NCBI GenBank assembly: GCA_963777485.1
Contig: CAVZQP010000004.1
Coordinates: 580,145 to 644,144, forward strand
DNA length: 64,000 nucleotides
Direction: 5' to 3'
From: Bog-473 sp963777485
GTDB lineage: Bacteria; Actinomycetota; Acidimicrobiia; Acidimicrobiales; RAAP-2
This document shows, piece after piece, positions 1 to 8,959 of the stretch; position 1 is the stretch's first letter; each line of letters opens with the position of its first letter. The notes beneath the pieces were generated by a model. That model did no database searches, was not told where the DNA came from, and worked only from the letters and a program-made list of their open reading frames with translations. The position numbers and the translations under genes are program-made.

Positions 1-5
1 GCAGC

Positions 6-821
6 GTGCGCCGGGACATCACGCTCGTGATCGAGGACGTCCTGGAGCGCTACGCCGAGGGGAAGCGGCGCCAGAGCGGGGGCGCCATCCCCGCGCTGCA
101 GGTGCACAACCTCGACTTCTACTACGGCACCAACCAGGTGCTCTTCGACGTCAACCTCGAGGTGGCGCAGGGCGAGATGGTGGCGCTGCTCGGCACGAAC
201 GGGGCGGGGAAGTCGACGCTGTTGCGCACGGTGTCGGGCCTGGAACACCCGCACCGGGGCGTCACCCGCCTGTTCGGCACGAGTTGCACCTACCTCGAGC
301 CCGAGCAGATCATCGACCTCGGTGTCGCCCTGTTGGTCGGCGGCAAGATGACGTTCCCGGGCCTGAGCGTGCGGGACAACCTGCGCATCGGCGGCCACAC
401 GATGCGGCGCGACCGCGCCCGGAACACCCGGGCCTTCGACGAGGCCCTCGAGACGTTCCCCGAGCTGGCGGCGCGGCTCGACCAGCAGGCGGGGACACTC
501 TCGGGCGGCGAGCAGCAGATGCTGGCGCTGTCGCGCGTGATGATGACGGCTCCGAAGCTGCTGATGATCGACGAGCTGTCGCTGGGTCTCGCCCCGTTGA
601 CGGTGGAACGGCTCATGGGGATGGTGCGCCGGATAAACGAGTCCGGTGCGACCGTGATCCTGGTCGAGCAGAGCCTCAACCGCGCCCTCAGCCTGGCCGA
701 CCGGTGCTTTTTCATGGAGCGCGGGGAGATCCGCTTCGACGGCCCCACCACCGAGCTGATGGAGCGCGACGACCTGTTGCGCCCGGTCTTCCTGGGCACC
801 GCGTCGACAGGACTGGGCTAG
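6..821 (+). CDS. livF: Branched-chain amino acid type ABC transporter ATP-binding protein (LivF family), probably 5'-partial
   Basis: This is the ATPase subunit of an importer for branched-chain amino acids or related small molecules, acting on the cytoplasmic face with LivG. A Walker A motif (GTNGAGKST, about residues 65-73), an LSGGEQQ signature (about 165) and a Walker B ending in DE (LLMIDELSLGLAP) are all visible, in the LivF arrangement. The first 30 residues before the ATPase fold (a charged helix followed by a Gly/Ser stretch) are unusual for LivF, whose members normally begin directly at the ATPase domain. The frame stays open to the window edge, so the GTG at base 6 may be internal. 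The protein may have an upstream extension or a fused domain outside the window. It lies 4 nt before the permease gene, so the genes are surely co-transcribed. The substrate cannot be read from the sequence. Confidence 0.9.
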   Translation: MRRDITLVIEDVLERYAEGKRRQSGGAIPALQVHNLDFYYGTNQVLFDVNLEVAQGEMVALLGTNGAGKSTLLRTVSGLEHPHRGVTRLFGTSCTYLEPEQIIDLGVALLVGGKMTFPGLSVRDNLRIGGHTMRRDRARNTRAFDEALETFPELAARLDQQAGTLSGGEQQMLALSRVMMTAPKLLMIDELSLGLAPLTVERLMGMVRRINESGATVILVEQSLNRALSLADRCFFMERGEIRFDGPTTELMERDDLLRPVFLGTASTGLG

Positions 822-825
822 GCGC

Positions 826-2850
826 ATGCTGGCCTTCTCCGCCCCGAACTTCGTGCTCGTTCAGGGCGTGTTCTACGGCCTCGGCTACGGGCTGCTCGCG
901 CTCGGCCTCGTGCTGGTGTACCGGACCAACCGGGTGCTCAACTTCGCGCAGGGCCAGATCGGCGTCATCGCCGCTGTCTTCCTCGTCAAGCTCACGGCGG
1001 ACTTCAAGTTCAACTATTGGTTCGCACTCGTGCTGTCGATCGGCCTCGCCGCCTTCGTCGGCGCGCTCTCCGAACTGGTCCTGCGGCGGCTCTTCAACCG
1101 GCCCCGGGTGCTCGTCATGGTGGCGACGATCGGCCTGAGCTACGTGCTGCTCGCGCTGACCGCGCTCCCGTTCATCCGCCCCAAGAACCTCTACAAGCCG
1201 GTGCCGGTCCCCTTCGACCTGTCGTTCAACCTGGGCCCGTTCATCATCACCCCGACCGAGGTGCTGACGCTGATCGTCGCCCCCCTCGTCACGGTCGCCC
1301 TCGTCCTTGCGGTACGTCTCACGCCCTGGGGCCTGTCCATGCGCGCCATGTCGGAGAACGCGGACTCGGCCCGGCTGTCGGGGGTTTGGGTCCGGCGCAC
1401 GTCGACCCTCACCTGGACGGTGGCGGGCGCGCTCTCCGCCTTCACGGCCATCCTCAACGCGCCGAACCAGACCAGCGCGCTCACGCAGGCGCTGTCGCCC
1501 GACCTCCTCGTCTACGCACTGACGGCGGCGCTGATCGGCGCCATGATCAGCCTCACCGTGGCCTTCGTGGCCGGCGTCGGGATGGGCGTGTTCCTCGAGC
1601 TCCTCCAGTGGAACGTCGCCTCGCCGGCCAAGCAGCAGCTCATCATCTTCATCCTGGTCATGGTGGTGCTGCTCATCCGGGTCGGGGCGCTGCGCAAGGG
1701 GGCCCGGACGGGGGACAAGAGCACCTGGGAGCACGGCGCGGCGACCACCGTGCGGGCTACGGCCGACGTGTTGCGCCGCCGCGTGTCGTCGTCGGGCGTC
1801 TGGCTCGTCGTGGCGGTCGCGGCGCTGCTGCCGCTCGTGCTCTCCGTCGGCAACGACTTCCTGATGAGCCAGATCTGCATCTACGCCGTCATCGCGCTGT
1901 CGCTGACCATGCTCACCGGCTGGGCGGGCCAGGTGTCGCTCGGGCAATTCGGGCTCGTCGCCGTCGGCGCGCTCGTCGCCGTCCACCTCGGCACCTCCGT
2001 CCCGCTCCCGCTGGTGATGCTCTACGGCGGTGCGGTGACGGCGCTGGTGGCCATCGTCGTGGGACTGCCGGCGCTCCGGGTGCCCGGTCTCTTCCTCGCC
2101 GTCACGACGCTCGCGTTCGCCATCTTCATGCAGACAGCGGTGCTCGCCACCCCCTGCATCACGATCCCTGGCATCAACAAGACGCTCTGCACCGGCCTGC
2201 CCAACCCGGCGTACACCGTCGTCGCCAGGCCGTCGCTCTTCGGCATCAGCCTGTCGTCGCAGCGCTCCTTCGCGTGGTTCGCGCTGGGGGTGCTGTTGCT
2301 GTCCGTGTTCATCCTCCGGGTGTGGCGCGACAAGGGCGTGGCGCGCCGCCTGGTGGCCGTCCGGGACAACGAGCTCGGGGCGGCGGCACTCGGCATCCCC
2401 GTGCTGCGGACGAAGCTGCTGGCGTTCGCGCTCTCGGGGTTCGTGGCCGGCTACGCCGGGGTGTGCTTCGCCTTCGCCGTCGGGCAGCTCAACAACACCG
2501 ACATCACCTTCGATCCGACCACCTCGTTCGTGATCATCTCGATGGTGGTGATCGGGGGCCTCGGGTCCATCCCCGGCGCCATCCTCGGCGCGCTCTATCT
2601 CGAGGGCCTGCCCGCCGTCTTCGGCTCCAACCAGACGATCCAGTTCCTCACGAGCGGTCTGGGGCTGGTCGCCTTCATCCTGTACCTGCCCGGCGGCCTG
2701 GCCGAATTGCTCCACCGCTTCGGCGACGTCGTGACGATGGGCATCCGCTCGGTGCTGCACCGCGACGCCACCGACGTCCCGGGCCCGCAGGTGTCCGCAC
2801 CGGCCGCGGTGCCGCCGCCCGCACTGCTGGCCGAGGGGTCGGAGCAGTGA
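826..2850 (+). CDS. Fused LivH-LivM branched-chain amino acid ABC permease
   Basis: A single 674-residue polypeptide joins both membrane subunits of a Liv-type importer. Residues 1 to about 300 match LivH, with many hydrophobic segments and the typical opening YGLGYGLLALGLVLVYRTN. Residues from about 335 onward match LivM, including LTGWAGQVSLGQFG and the late motif VIGGLGSIPGAILGA. Separate LivH and LivM are each about 300 residues, so the length fits a complete fusion. The hydrophilic linker (about residues 285-325) is basic. The C-terminal tail after the last membrane segment is rich in Pro and Ala. The ATG follows the livF stop by 4 nt, and the TGA overlaps the GTG of livG. Fused LivHM permeases are known in actinobacteria; the arrangement implies fixed 1:1 pairing of the two channel halves. 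Confidence 0.93.
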   Translation: MLAFSAPNFVLVQGVFYGLGYGLLALGLVLVYRTNRVLNFAQGQIGVIAAVFLVKLTADFKFNYWFALVLSIGLAAFVGALSELVLRRLFNRPRVLVMVATIGLSYVLLALTALPFIRPKNLYKPVPVPFDLSFNLGPFIITPTEVLTLIVAPLVTVALVLAVRLTPWGLSMRAMSENADSARLSGVWVRRTSTLTWTVAGALSAFTAILNAPNQTSALTQALSPDLLVYALTAALIGAMISLTVAFVAGVGMGVFLELLQWNVASPAKQQLIIFILVMVVLLIRVGALRKGARTGDKSTWEHGAATTVRATADVLRRRVSSSGVWLVVAVAALLPLVLSVGNDFLMSQICIYAVIALSLTMLTGWAGQVSLGQFGLVAVGALVAVHLGTSVPLPLVMLYGGAVTALVAIVVGLPALRVPGLFLAVTTLAFAIFMQTAVLATPCITIPGINKTLCTGLPNPAYTVVARPSLFGISLSSQRSFAWFALGVLLLSVFILRVWRDKGVARRLVAVRDNELGAAALGIPVLRTKLLAFALSGFVAGYAGVCFAFAVGQLNNTDITFDPTTSFVIISMVVIGGLGSIPGAILGALYLEGLPAVFGSNQTIQFLTSGLGLVAFILYLPGGLAELLHRFGDVVTMGIRSVLHRDATDVPGPQVSAPAAVPPPALLAEGSEQ

Positions 2851-3713
2851 CGGTCGCGACCGAGACGCGAGTCGGGCACCCGGCGCAACTCGACGTCGAG
2901 GGCGTGAGCGTGCGCTTCGGCGGAGTGCACGCGCTCAGCGGCGTCACCTTCACGGCCGAGGCGGGATCCATCGTCGGGCTCATCGGCGCCAACGGGTCGG
3001 GCAAGACGACGACGCTCGATGTGATCTCCGGTCTCGTGAGGCCCCAATCGGGGCGTGTGCGGCTCGACGGCATCGACCTCGGGGAGTACCTCCCCGAAGA
3101 GCGGCTCGGTGTCGGCATGGTCCGCTCGTTCCAGGACTGCCGCCTCTACCCCGAGCTCTCGGTGCTCGACGTGCTGCTCTTGAGCGAGGACGCGCGCCAC
3201 GAGGTGGCGGTGCTGTCGACGACGCTGCGGCTCCCGTGGGCGCGTCGGGCCGAGCGTCGCAAGCTCGAGGCGGTCGACCAGGTCATCGCCGCGTTCGGCC
3301 TCGAACGGTTCCGCCACCACCGCACGGCCGAACTGTCGACGGGGACCCGGCGGGTCGTCGACCTGGCGTCCATCGTCCTGGCGCAGCCCCGCCTGCTGCT
3401 CCTCGACGAGCCCACCGCCGGCATCGCCCAGCGGGAGGCGGAGGCCTTCATCCCGCTCCTGCGGCGCATCCACGAGGTGGCGGACACCACCATCGTGCTC
3501 GTCGAGCACGATGTCCCCCTCGTGTTCGAGCTGTGCTCGACCGTGGTCGTCATGGAGCTGGGCCAGGTCGTGGTGGCGGGACCGCCCGCACAGGTCCGCG
3601 CTGACCCGAAGGCCCTGGCCGCCTACCTTGGTGCCAGCGACGAGGCCCTCATGGCGTCGGGCCCGGTCGCCGACGGCGGTCGAGACCACACAGGTCGGAA
3701 CGAAGGAGCGTGA
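2847..3713 (+). CDS. livG: Branched-chain amino acid type ABC transporter ATP-binding protein (LivG family)
   Basis: The second ATPase of the Liv-type importer, 288 residues. Walker A is GANGSGKTT (about residues 47-55). The signature region reads LSTGTRR, the usual LivG variant of the ABC signature, and Walker B is LLLLDEPTAGIA. The H-loop is in VLVEHDV. The start is the GTG at 2847, which overlaps the permease stop as GTGA, so translation is probably coupled. The C-terminal tail after LAAYLGAS, the usual LivG end, adds about 27 low-complexity residues and runs to the start of the binding-protein gene. The substrate is inferred only from the family. Confidence 0.93.
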   Translation: MTVATETRVGHPAQLDVEGVSVRFGGVHALSGVTFTAEAGSIVGLIGANGSGKTTTLDVISGLVRPQSGRVRLDGIDLGEYLPEERLGVGMVRSFQDCRLYPELSVLDVLLLSEDARHEVAVLSTTLRLPWARRAERRKLEAVDQVIAAFGLERFRHHRTAELSTGTRRVVDLASIVLAQPRLLLLDEPTAGIAQREAEAFIPLLRRIHEVADTTIVLVEHDVPLVFELCSTVVVMELGQVVVAGPPAQVRADPKALAAYLGASDEALMASGPVADGGRDHTGRNEGA

Positions 3714-3715
3714 CC

Positions 3716-5269
3716 ATGGAGGGGAGCACCCAAGAGCCCGCACGTCTGACCCTGTGGAATCCGTTGGCGCCGATCGGGCGATCGTGGCGTCGTCTGCGGC
3801 GCCGCCCGCGGGCCACGCAGATCCGCACCGCGCTCATCATTGTGGCGATCGTCGTGGGCCTCGTGGCCTGGGTGGCCTTCGCCCCCTCGGGGACCCCGGG
3901 CGGGGCGGGTGCGGCCGGCGCGGCCGAGGTGGCGAGCGCAGCGAGCACGACGGCGACTCCGGTGAGCCAGGCCAGCACGAGCACGCGCGGCGTCTCGACG
4001 ACAGAGATCAATGTCGTGTTCCCCGTCGTCGCCGTCAACAGCCAGGCGGGCAAGTTCGGCTTCGCGACCGACAAGGAGTACAACGAGCAGGTTCCCGCCA
4101 TCAACCTCTACGTGGACCAGATCAACAAGGGGGGCGGGATCAACGGCCGCAAGATCAACCCGATGATCGTCCAGTTCGATCCGAGCAACGAGGCCAACGA
4201 CCAGGCGCTGTGCCGGCAATGGACCCAGGGCAGCCCCGGCGTCTTCGCCGTCGTCGACGGCATCGGCACCTGGATCGGTCCCGACCAACTCTGCGTGACC
4301 CAGCAGGGACAGACGCCCCTGATCAGCGCGTGGTCGACGACCACCAACTGGACGAACCTCGGCTCGCCCTATCTGTGGTGGACCGGGGCCGACATGGCGC
4401 CCGTCCTGGCCGCGACCGTGCAGTGGGGTCTCAGCTCCGGCCGCCTCGGTCATGGCAAGAAGGTCGGCATCGTCGTGTCCGACCAGGCGCCCGACCAGGC
4501 CGCGATGAACGACTACCTGCTGCCGGACCTGAGGAAGGCGGGCATCACGCCGATGGTCGAGACCGTTGCGGCCGGGTTGAACGAGACCGCGTCCACGAGC
4601 TCGGACGCGCAGTTGGCGGTGGAGAAGTTCAAGGCCGCGGGCGTGCAGTCGGTCTTCCCGCTCATCTACGAACCGGCGTTCTTCCCCTTCATTGGTGCGG
4701 AGAACTCCCAGCAGTACTACCCCCAGCTCCTCCTGAGCGACTACCAGTCGACCATCGAGACGGCGCTGGGCCTGATCCCGGTCCCCTACGAGGCCGCGCT
4801 GAACGGGCAGGAGGGCGTGACGACCGCGACGCTCGGGGGCTTCGACGACGCGCGTCCGCAAAGCCGGGGTGGCTACGACCCCGGCGTGCGCTCCTGCTAC
4901 GAGACGTGGCACGCCTACCACCCCAAGCCCATCGCTGGGACCGAGAGCTCCTACATCGAGGAGCAGGGTCCCATCCAGGCCTGGTGCGGGGCCATCCGCC
5001 TGTTCGCCCAGGCGGCGAAGAACGCCGGCCCGGGCCTGAACCGGCGCACCTTTGTGACCGCGATGTCCAAGATCACGAATTTCCCCGGCACACTGTCGCC
5101 GACCTGGACCTTCGGGGCGGACAAGTTCTACGGCCCGAGCAGCTACCAGGTGGTCAAGGTGCACAACAACGTCCCGCCCTCGTCACAGTGCAAGCTCAAG
5201 ACGAACCACAAGCCACAGGGCACCTGCTGGGTGACGGTCCAGGGCTTCAAGCCGCTCCCGGCGGGCTGA
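3716..5269 (+). CDS. Membrane-anchored Liv-type substrate-binding protein
   Basis: The extracytoplasmic solute receptor of the importer, 517 residues. A basic N-terminus (about residues 1-35) precedes one hydrophobic segment, IRTALIIVAIVVGLVAWVAF. There is no lipobox Cys after it, so the protein is probably held by an uncleaved anchor and not by a lipid. The body has the Peripla_BP_6 fold pattern: a start near ITEINVVFPV, then NLYVDQINKGGGINGRKI, the strongest family motif. The ATG at 3716 is preferred to the GTG at 3710 because AAGGAG at 3703-3708 is 7 nt from the ATG and only 1 nt from the GTG. It is longer than typical LivJ-like proteins (about 400 residues). It is the last gene of the four-gene transporter operon; the ligand is unknown. 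Confidence 0.9.
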   Translation: MEGSTQEPARLTLWNPLAPIGRSWRRLRRRPRATQIRTALIIVAIVVGLVAWVAFAPSGTPGGAGAAGAAEVASAASTTATPVSQASTSTRGVSTTEINVVFPVVAVNSQAGKFGFATDKEYNEQVPAINLYVDQINKGGGINGRKINPMIVQFDPSNEANDQALCRQWTQGSPGVFAVVDGIGTWIGPDQLCVTQQGQTPLISAWSTTTNWTNLGSPYLWWTGADMAPVLAATVQWGLSSGRLGHGKKVGIVVSDQAPDQAAMNDYLLPDLRKAGITPMVETVAAGLNETASTSSDAQLAVEKFKAAGVQSVFPLIYEPAFFPFIGAENSQQYYPQLLLSDYQSTIETALGLIPVPYEAALNGQEGVTTATLGGFDDARPQSRGGYDPGVRSCYETWHAYHPKPIAGTESSYIEEQGPIQAWCGAIRLFAQAAKNAGPGLNRRTFVTAMSKITNFPGTLSPTWTFGADKFYGPSSYQVVKVHNNVPPSSQCKLKTNHKPQGTCWVTVQGFKPLPAG

Positions 5270-5319
5270 TCACGACGGCCGGGCCGAACGGGGGATCGAC
5301 TCGAGCGGGACGGGCCGCC

Positions 5320-6285
5320 GTGCTCTGTGCCGCCGTGGGGCTGGTGGTGGCGTCGTGCGGCGGGAGCCCGTCCGGGCGGACCGGATCGGGTCCGACGACG
5401 CAGGGCGCGCGGTCGACCACGAGCTCGACGACAGGCCCGACGCCGACCGGCGCGTCGACCACCACCGCCGCGGTGGCCAGCGCAGCCCAGCCCTGCGGCG
5501 GCACGTCGGCGGCGCCGGCCCACTACCAGCACGTGGTCTGGATCTGGATGGAGAACCACACGTGGGGCGACGTGTTCGGCAACTCTGCGGCGCCGTACCT
5601 GAACACCCTCGCCGGCAAGTGCGGGACCGACTCGGACTACGCGTCGGTCGGGTCGCCCTCGCTGCCCAATTACCTGGGGGCCACATCGGGCTCGACCCAG
5701 GGTGTCGCCGACGACGGTGATCCCGCGGCCCACACCTTCACCGTGGACAACCTGTTCCGGCAGGTGCGCGCCGCGGGCGGCACCGAGCGCAGCTTCGTCG
5801 AATCGATGCCCTCACCGTGCAGCCTCGTCTCCGCCGGCTCCTACGCGGCGAAGCACAACCCGGCCGTCTACTACGCCGGCAGCGGCGATCGAACGGCGTG
5901 CCAGGCCGACGACCTCCCGTTCAGCTCGTTCTCGAGCGTGCTCAACGGTGGCCAGCTGCCGACGTTCACGTCGATCACCCCCAACACCTGCGACGACATG
6001 CACGACTGCCCGGTCGCCACGGGCGATCAGTGGCTGGCGGCGTGGGTGCCGAAGATCCTCGACTCGGCGTCCTATCGAGACGGCACCACCGCGCTGATCA
6101 TCGTGTGGGACGAGCCCACGCAGCTCGCAAACGTCGTGGTGGCGCCCAGCGTGCGGCCTGGCACCACGTCCGGCACGGCAGTGAACCACTACTCGCTGTT
6201 GCGCGCCACGGAGGAGATGCTCGGCCTGCCGCTCCTCGGTCAGGCCGGAGCCGCGCCCGATCTGCGCTCCGCCGTGGGAATCTGA
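5320..6285 (+). CDS. Lipoprotein phosphoesterase (PF04185, acid phosphatase / phospholipase C-like)
   Basis: A secreted phosphoesterase of 321 residues. From the GTG at 5320 the protein opens with a short signal peptide ending in a lipobox (LVVASC, Cys13), so it is probably lipidated. A Ser/Thr/Pro/Gly-rich spacer to about residue 65 follows. The catalytic domain begins HVVWIWMENHTWGDVFGN, the PF04185 hallmark with the metal-binding Glu-Asn. It continues with SLPNYLG and later VWDEPTQL, the equivalent of the second metal-binding Asp region. The GTG has GGGA 9 nt upstream; no earlier ATG or GTG lies between the preceding stop and this site. It may share the transporter transcript (50 nt gap). 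The phosphate ester substrate is not known. Confidence 0.82.
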   Translation: MLCAAVGLVVASCGGSPSGRTGSGPTTQGARSTTSSTTGPTPTGASTTTAAVASAAQPCGGTSAAPAHYQHVVWIWMENHTWGDVFGNSAAPYLNTLAGKCGTDSDYASVGSPSLPNYLGATSGSTQGVADDGDPAAHTFTVDNLFRQVRAAGGTERSFVESMPSPCSLVSAGSYAAKHNPAVYYAGSGDRTACQADDLPFSSFSSVLNGGQLPTFTSITPNTCDDMHDCPVATGDQWLAAWVPKILDSASYRDGTTALIIVWDEPTQLANVVVAPSVRPGTTSGTAVNHYSLLRATEEMLGLPLLGQAGAAPDLRSAVGI

Positions 6286-6303
6286 CGCCTCGCGCGCGTC
6301 CGC

Positions 6304-6936
6304 CTAGAGCCAGCTGAGCGTCCCCGCCGTCAGGAGCACCAGGACGCCCACGCCGCACAGCAACAGCGGCACCGCCACCGCTCCGAGACGGGTCATGACG
6401 TCGCGAGCCCGCGGATGGCGGCCGGCAGCCAGGATCGCCGCAGTAACCCCGACCTCACCGGCCACGAACACCAGCGCGACCGCCGAGAGCTTGCTGATAC
6501 CCCCCTGGCGGAAGAGGGGGATGTAGACGGCCAGGTTGTCGCCACCCGCCGCGAGGGTGACCAGCGCGGCCGCCGTCAGGCTGCGCCCCACGGCACGGTC
6601 GGTGGCCCGCCGGCGCCGCCAACGCGACCCCGTGTGCTCCCTGGCGGGGTCCTGGCGCGCCACCAGGCCGATCAGGCCGTGCACGCCGATGGCCAGTGGA
6701 ACGAAGCCGAGGAGGCCTACCGCCGCCGGCGAGAACTCGAACAGCAGGGCGGCCGCCGCGGCGGCGATGCAGACGATGGCGACGAAGCCCACCACCTGTC
6801 CGGCCGCGATCCGACGCGCCCGCTCGAGCGGCGCGCCGGCCACCAAGGTGGCGGTCACGACCGTGTTGTCGATGTTGGTGCCGACGAACGCGGCTGCCGC
6901 AATGCCGACGTCGGCCCAGAAGCCAGCCGCGGCCAA
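6304..6936 (-). CDS. CadD-like cadmium resistance family transporter
   Basis: A small integral membrane protein (about 210 residues, six hydrophobic segments) of the CadD/LysE-related class. Two diagnostic stretches are present: FVGTNIDNTVVTATLV near the N-terminus and AGGDNLAVYIPLFRQGG about two thirds along. These carry the paired acidic/Asn residues that CadD proteins share. A loop of Arg-rich residues (WRRRRATDR) separates the two halves. The start is uncertain: there is no ATG or GTG in frame, so TTG at 6936 or an upstream CTG must be used. Translation is probably coupled to the dioxygenase that ends 8 nt upstream at 6945. The name reflects family, not proven cadmium export, and no metal-sensing regulator is next to it. 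Confidence 0.7.
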   Translation of the reverse strand: MAAAGFWADVGIAAAAFVGTNIDNTVVTATLVAGAPLERARRIAAGQVVGFVAIVCIAAAAAALLFEFSPAAVGLLGFVPLAIGVHGLIGLVARQDPAREHTGSRWRRRRATDRAVGRSLTAAALVTLAAGGDNLAVYIPLFRQGGISKLSAVALVFVAGEVGVTAAILAAGRHPRARDVMTRLGAVAVPLLLCGVGVLVLLTAGTLSWL

Positions 6937-6944
6937 AAGGGCGG

Positions 6945-7802
6945 TCAGGATGCGGGCAACGGCATCGCCGGCCCGAAGGGCTTGTCTCCCCGCAGGGTCA
7001 CGCGGTGCGCAAAGCGGGCAGCGTCGCCGTAGTCGTCGAGCGCGTAGTGCAAAGTCGCCCGGTTGTCCCAGAACGCCACCGAACCCGCGCGCCAACGGAA
7101 GCGGCAGGTGTATTCCGGCGTGATGCAGTGGTTGTAGAGCATCTCGAGGACAGCGTTGCTCTCGTTGTCGGACAGCCCGAAGATCTGCCGGGTGAACTGC
7201 CGGTTGACGAAGATGCCGTTGCGCCCGTTCTCCGGATGGGTCCGTACGACCGGGTGGAGCGCAGGGAGCAGTTTCTCCTGCCACACGCCGTCCCATTCGT
7301 ACCCGCCCCGCTCGGCCACATCCGCCGCGAACCACGGATCGTGATGGATGGCGATCAATCGGTCGCACATGGCGCGCACCGGGTCGGCCAGGCCGTCGTA
7401 GGCGTCCTGCAGGCTCGCCCACATGGTGTCGCCGCCGACCTCGGGCGCCTCGAGCATGTAGAGGATCGAGCCCATGGCCGGGGTCTGCAGGAAGGTGACG
7501 TCGGTGTGCCACCAGCTGGCTCGGTCGACCTTGCCGTCGATGGCCAGCACCTCTGGACTCTCGTCGATCGACGGCAGCACCGGGTGGGCTTCGGTCACGG
7601 TGCCGAACTGGCGGGCGAAGTCGGCCTGCTGTTCCGCCGTCAGGGACTGGTCACGGAAGAAGATGACGTGGTGGGTGTTCCAGGCGAGGCGGATCGCCGC
7701 CACTGCGTCGGGAGCCAGGGGGGCCGACAGGTCCACGCCCGAGATCTCCGCACCGATCTTCGGTGAGATCGGGTGGACACCGACTGAAGTGGCGACGGTC
7801 AC
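6945..7802 (-). CDS. TauD/TfdA family alpha-ketoglutarate-dependent dioxygenase
   Basis: A non-haem Fe(II)/2-oxoglutarate oxygenase of about 285 residues. Members hydroxylate taurine, alkylsulfonates, phenoxyacetates or similar anions. The opening ISPKIGAEISGVDLS is typical of TauD. The iron-binding HxD is in WWHTDVTF, and the distal His and the 2-oxoglutarate-binding Arg are in RFAHRVTLRG. GSVAFWDNRATLHYA, the family's best-conserved block, is intact. The GTG at 7802 gives the normal family N-terminus, though GGGAG is directly abutting. A GTG at 7847 would add 15 residues with no ribosome site. It precedes the CadD-like gene by 8 nt. The substrate is not predictable; no sulfonate transporter is adjacent. 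Confidence 0.87.
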   Translation of the reverse strand: MTVATSVGVHPISPKIGAEISGVDLSAPLAPDAVAAIRLAWNTHHVIFFRDQSLTAEQQADFARQFGTVTEAHPVLPSIDESPEVLAIDGKVDRASWWHTDVTFLQTPAMGSILYMLEAPEVGGDTMWASLQDAYDGLADPVRAMCDRLIAIHHDPWFAADVAERGGYEWDGVWQEKLLPALHPVVRTHPENGRNGIFVNRQFTRQIFGLSDNESNAVLEMLYNHCITPEYTCRFRWRAGSVAFWDNRATLHYALDDYGDAARFAHRVTLRGDKPFGPAMPLPAS

Positions 7803-7879
7803 CTCCCAATTCTGCCCCAGTTCGTGGTCCCCTACATTGGCCCGCACACAGGGCGGGCCGACGAGGGAAGGGGCCGAGC

Positions 7880-8953
7880 ATGAGCACCGACGACGCAGGA
7901 CCCCTCTTCGTTCCGCCCGTTCGCAACTACTCGTCCTGGTACCAGTGGATGGCCCGGTTGGCCGCCACCGAGCACGAGGACCCGCTTCCCGAGGGCGAGC
8001 CCGACCCTGCGGCGATCCCCGCCTGGGTGGAGCGTGCTCGCGCCCGCCTCGTCGAGCTCATGGGCCCCGAGCCGTCCCCGGTGCCGCTGAACGTCGAGAC
8101 GCTCGAGTCCGTCGCATGTGACGGCTATCGCCGCGACAAGGTTGTCTTCGACACGGAGGACACGATGTCGGTGCCGGCCTACCTCCTCGTCCCCGACGCC
8201 CGGGCCGGCGCTCCGCCGGGCGCGGCCGTGCTCGCCTGCCACGGCCACGGACCAGGCAAGGGGCAGGTCGTCGGCCTGGAGCACACGGACATGCCCAATG
8301 CCGACTACGGGCTCCAACTGGCGCGCCGGGGTTACGTCGTCCTGGCGCCCGACCTGCGGTGCTTCGGCGAGCGTCTCGACTGGAACCCCGAGGATCACTA
8401 CGCGTGCGACACCAACCTGGTGCACGCCGCCATGGCGGGGTGGAACCCCCTCGCGCAGAACGTCTGGGACCTGATGCGATCGCTCGACGTGTTGGCGGAA
8501 CACCCCCTTGTCGATCCGGGCCGGATGGGCATGGTCGGGATCAGCTACGGGGGCACGGTCACGCTGTTCACGGCCGCCCTCGACGAGCGGGTCGCCGCGG
8601 CCGTCGTCAGCGGTTACTTCTCGTCGTGGGCGGAGAGCCACAAGATGCCCTGGAACATGTGCGGGTCACAGATCCTGTTCGGCATGCTGGGCCGGCTGGA
8701 GCACGAGGACCTGGGCGCCCTCGTCGCGCCGCGTCCGCTCCTGGTCGAGACGGGCACCGAGGACCTGCTGTTCCCGGTTGCCGCGGCGACCGAATCGGTG
8801 CGGCGTTCCCGTCTCGTCTACGAAGCTGGTCGTGCGTCGGACCGGCTGGTGCACGACGTGTTCGAGGGCGGCCACCAGTGGCACGGCACCGAAGCACTGC
8901 CCTTCCTGGACCGCTGGCTCGCGCACGACCCCCTAGATGGCGCAGCCGGCTGA
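7880..8953 (+). CDS. Alpha/beta hydrolase of the dienelactone hydrolase / acetyl-xylan-esterase-like group
   Basis: A 357-residue serine hydrolase with no signal peptide, so cytoplasmic. The N-terminal 100 residues are a helical cap, followed by a beta strand block PAYLLVPD and the oxyanion-hole region ACHGHGPGKGQ. The nucleophile elbow is GISYGG. The acid is in VETGTEDLLFP and the catalytic His in FEGGHQWHG, so the triad is complete. The start ATG at 7880 has GAAGGGG upstream. The gene diverges from the dioxygenase and converges on a small minus-strand gene. It resembles large-cap esterases acting on acylated sugars or xenobiotic esters; the exact substrate is unknown. Confidence 0.8.
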   Translation: MSTDDAGPLFVPPVRNYSSWYQWMARLAATEHEDPLPEGEPDPAAIPAWVERARARLVELMGPEPSPVPLNVETLESVACDGYRRDKVVFDTEDTMSVPAYLLVPDARAGAPPGAAVLACHGHGPGKGQVVGLEHTDMPNADYGLQLARRGYVVLAPDLRCFGERLDWNPEDHYACDTNLVHAAMAGWNPLAQNVWDLMRSLDVLAEHPLVDPGRMGMVGISYGGTVTLFTAALDERVAAAVVSGYFSSWAESHKMPWNMCGSQILFGMLGRLEHEDLGALVAPRPLLVETGTEDLLFPVAAATESVRRSRLVYEAGRASDRLVHDVFEGGHQWHGTEALPFLDRWLAHDPLDGAAG

Positions 8954-8959
8954 GGCCGG

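Noticed and set aside
712..2760. A 682-residue frame opposite the LivHM permease
   Set aside because: Composed of biased Arg/Asp/His sequence and antisense to an obvious permease.
3710..3715. GTG at 3710 as the start of the binding protein
   Set aside because: The ribosome site at 3703-3708 is too close; ATG at 3716 has normal spacing.
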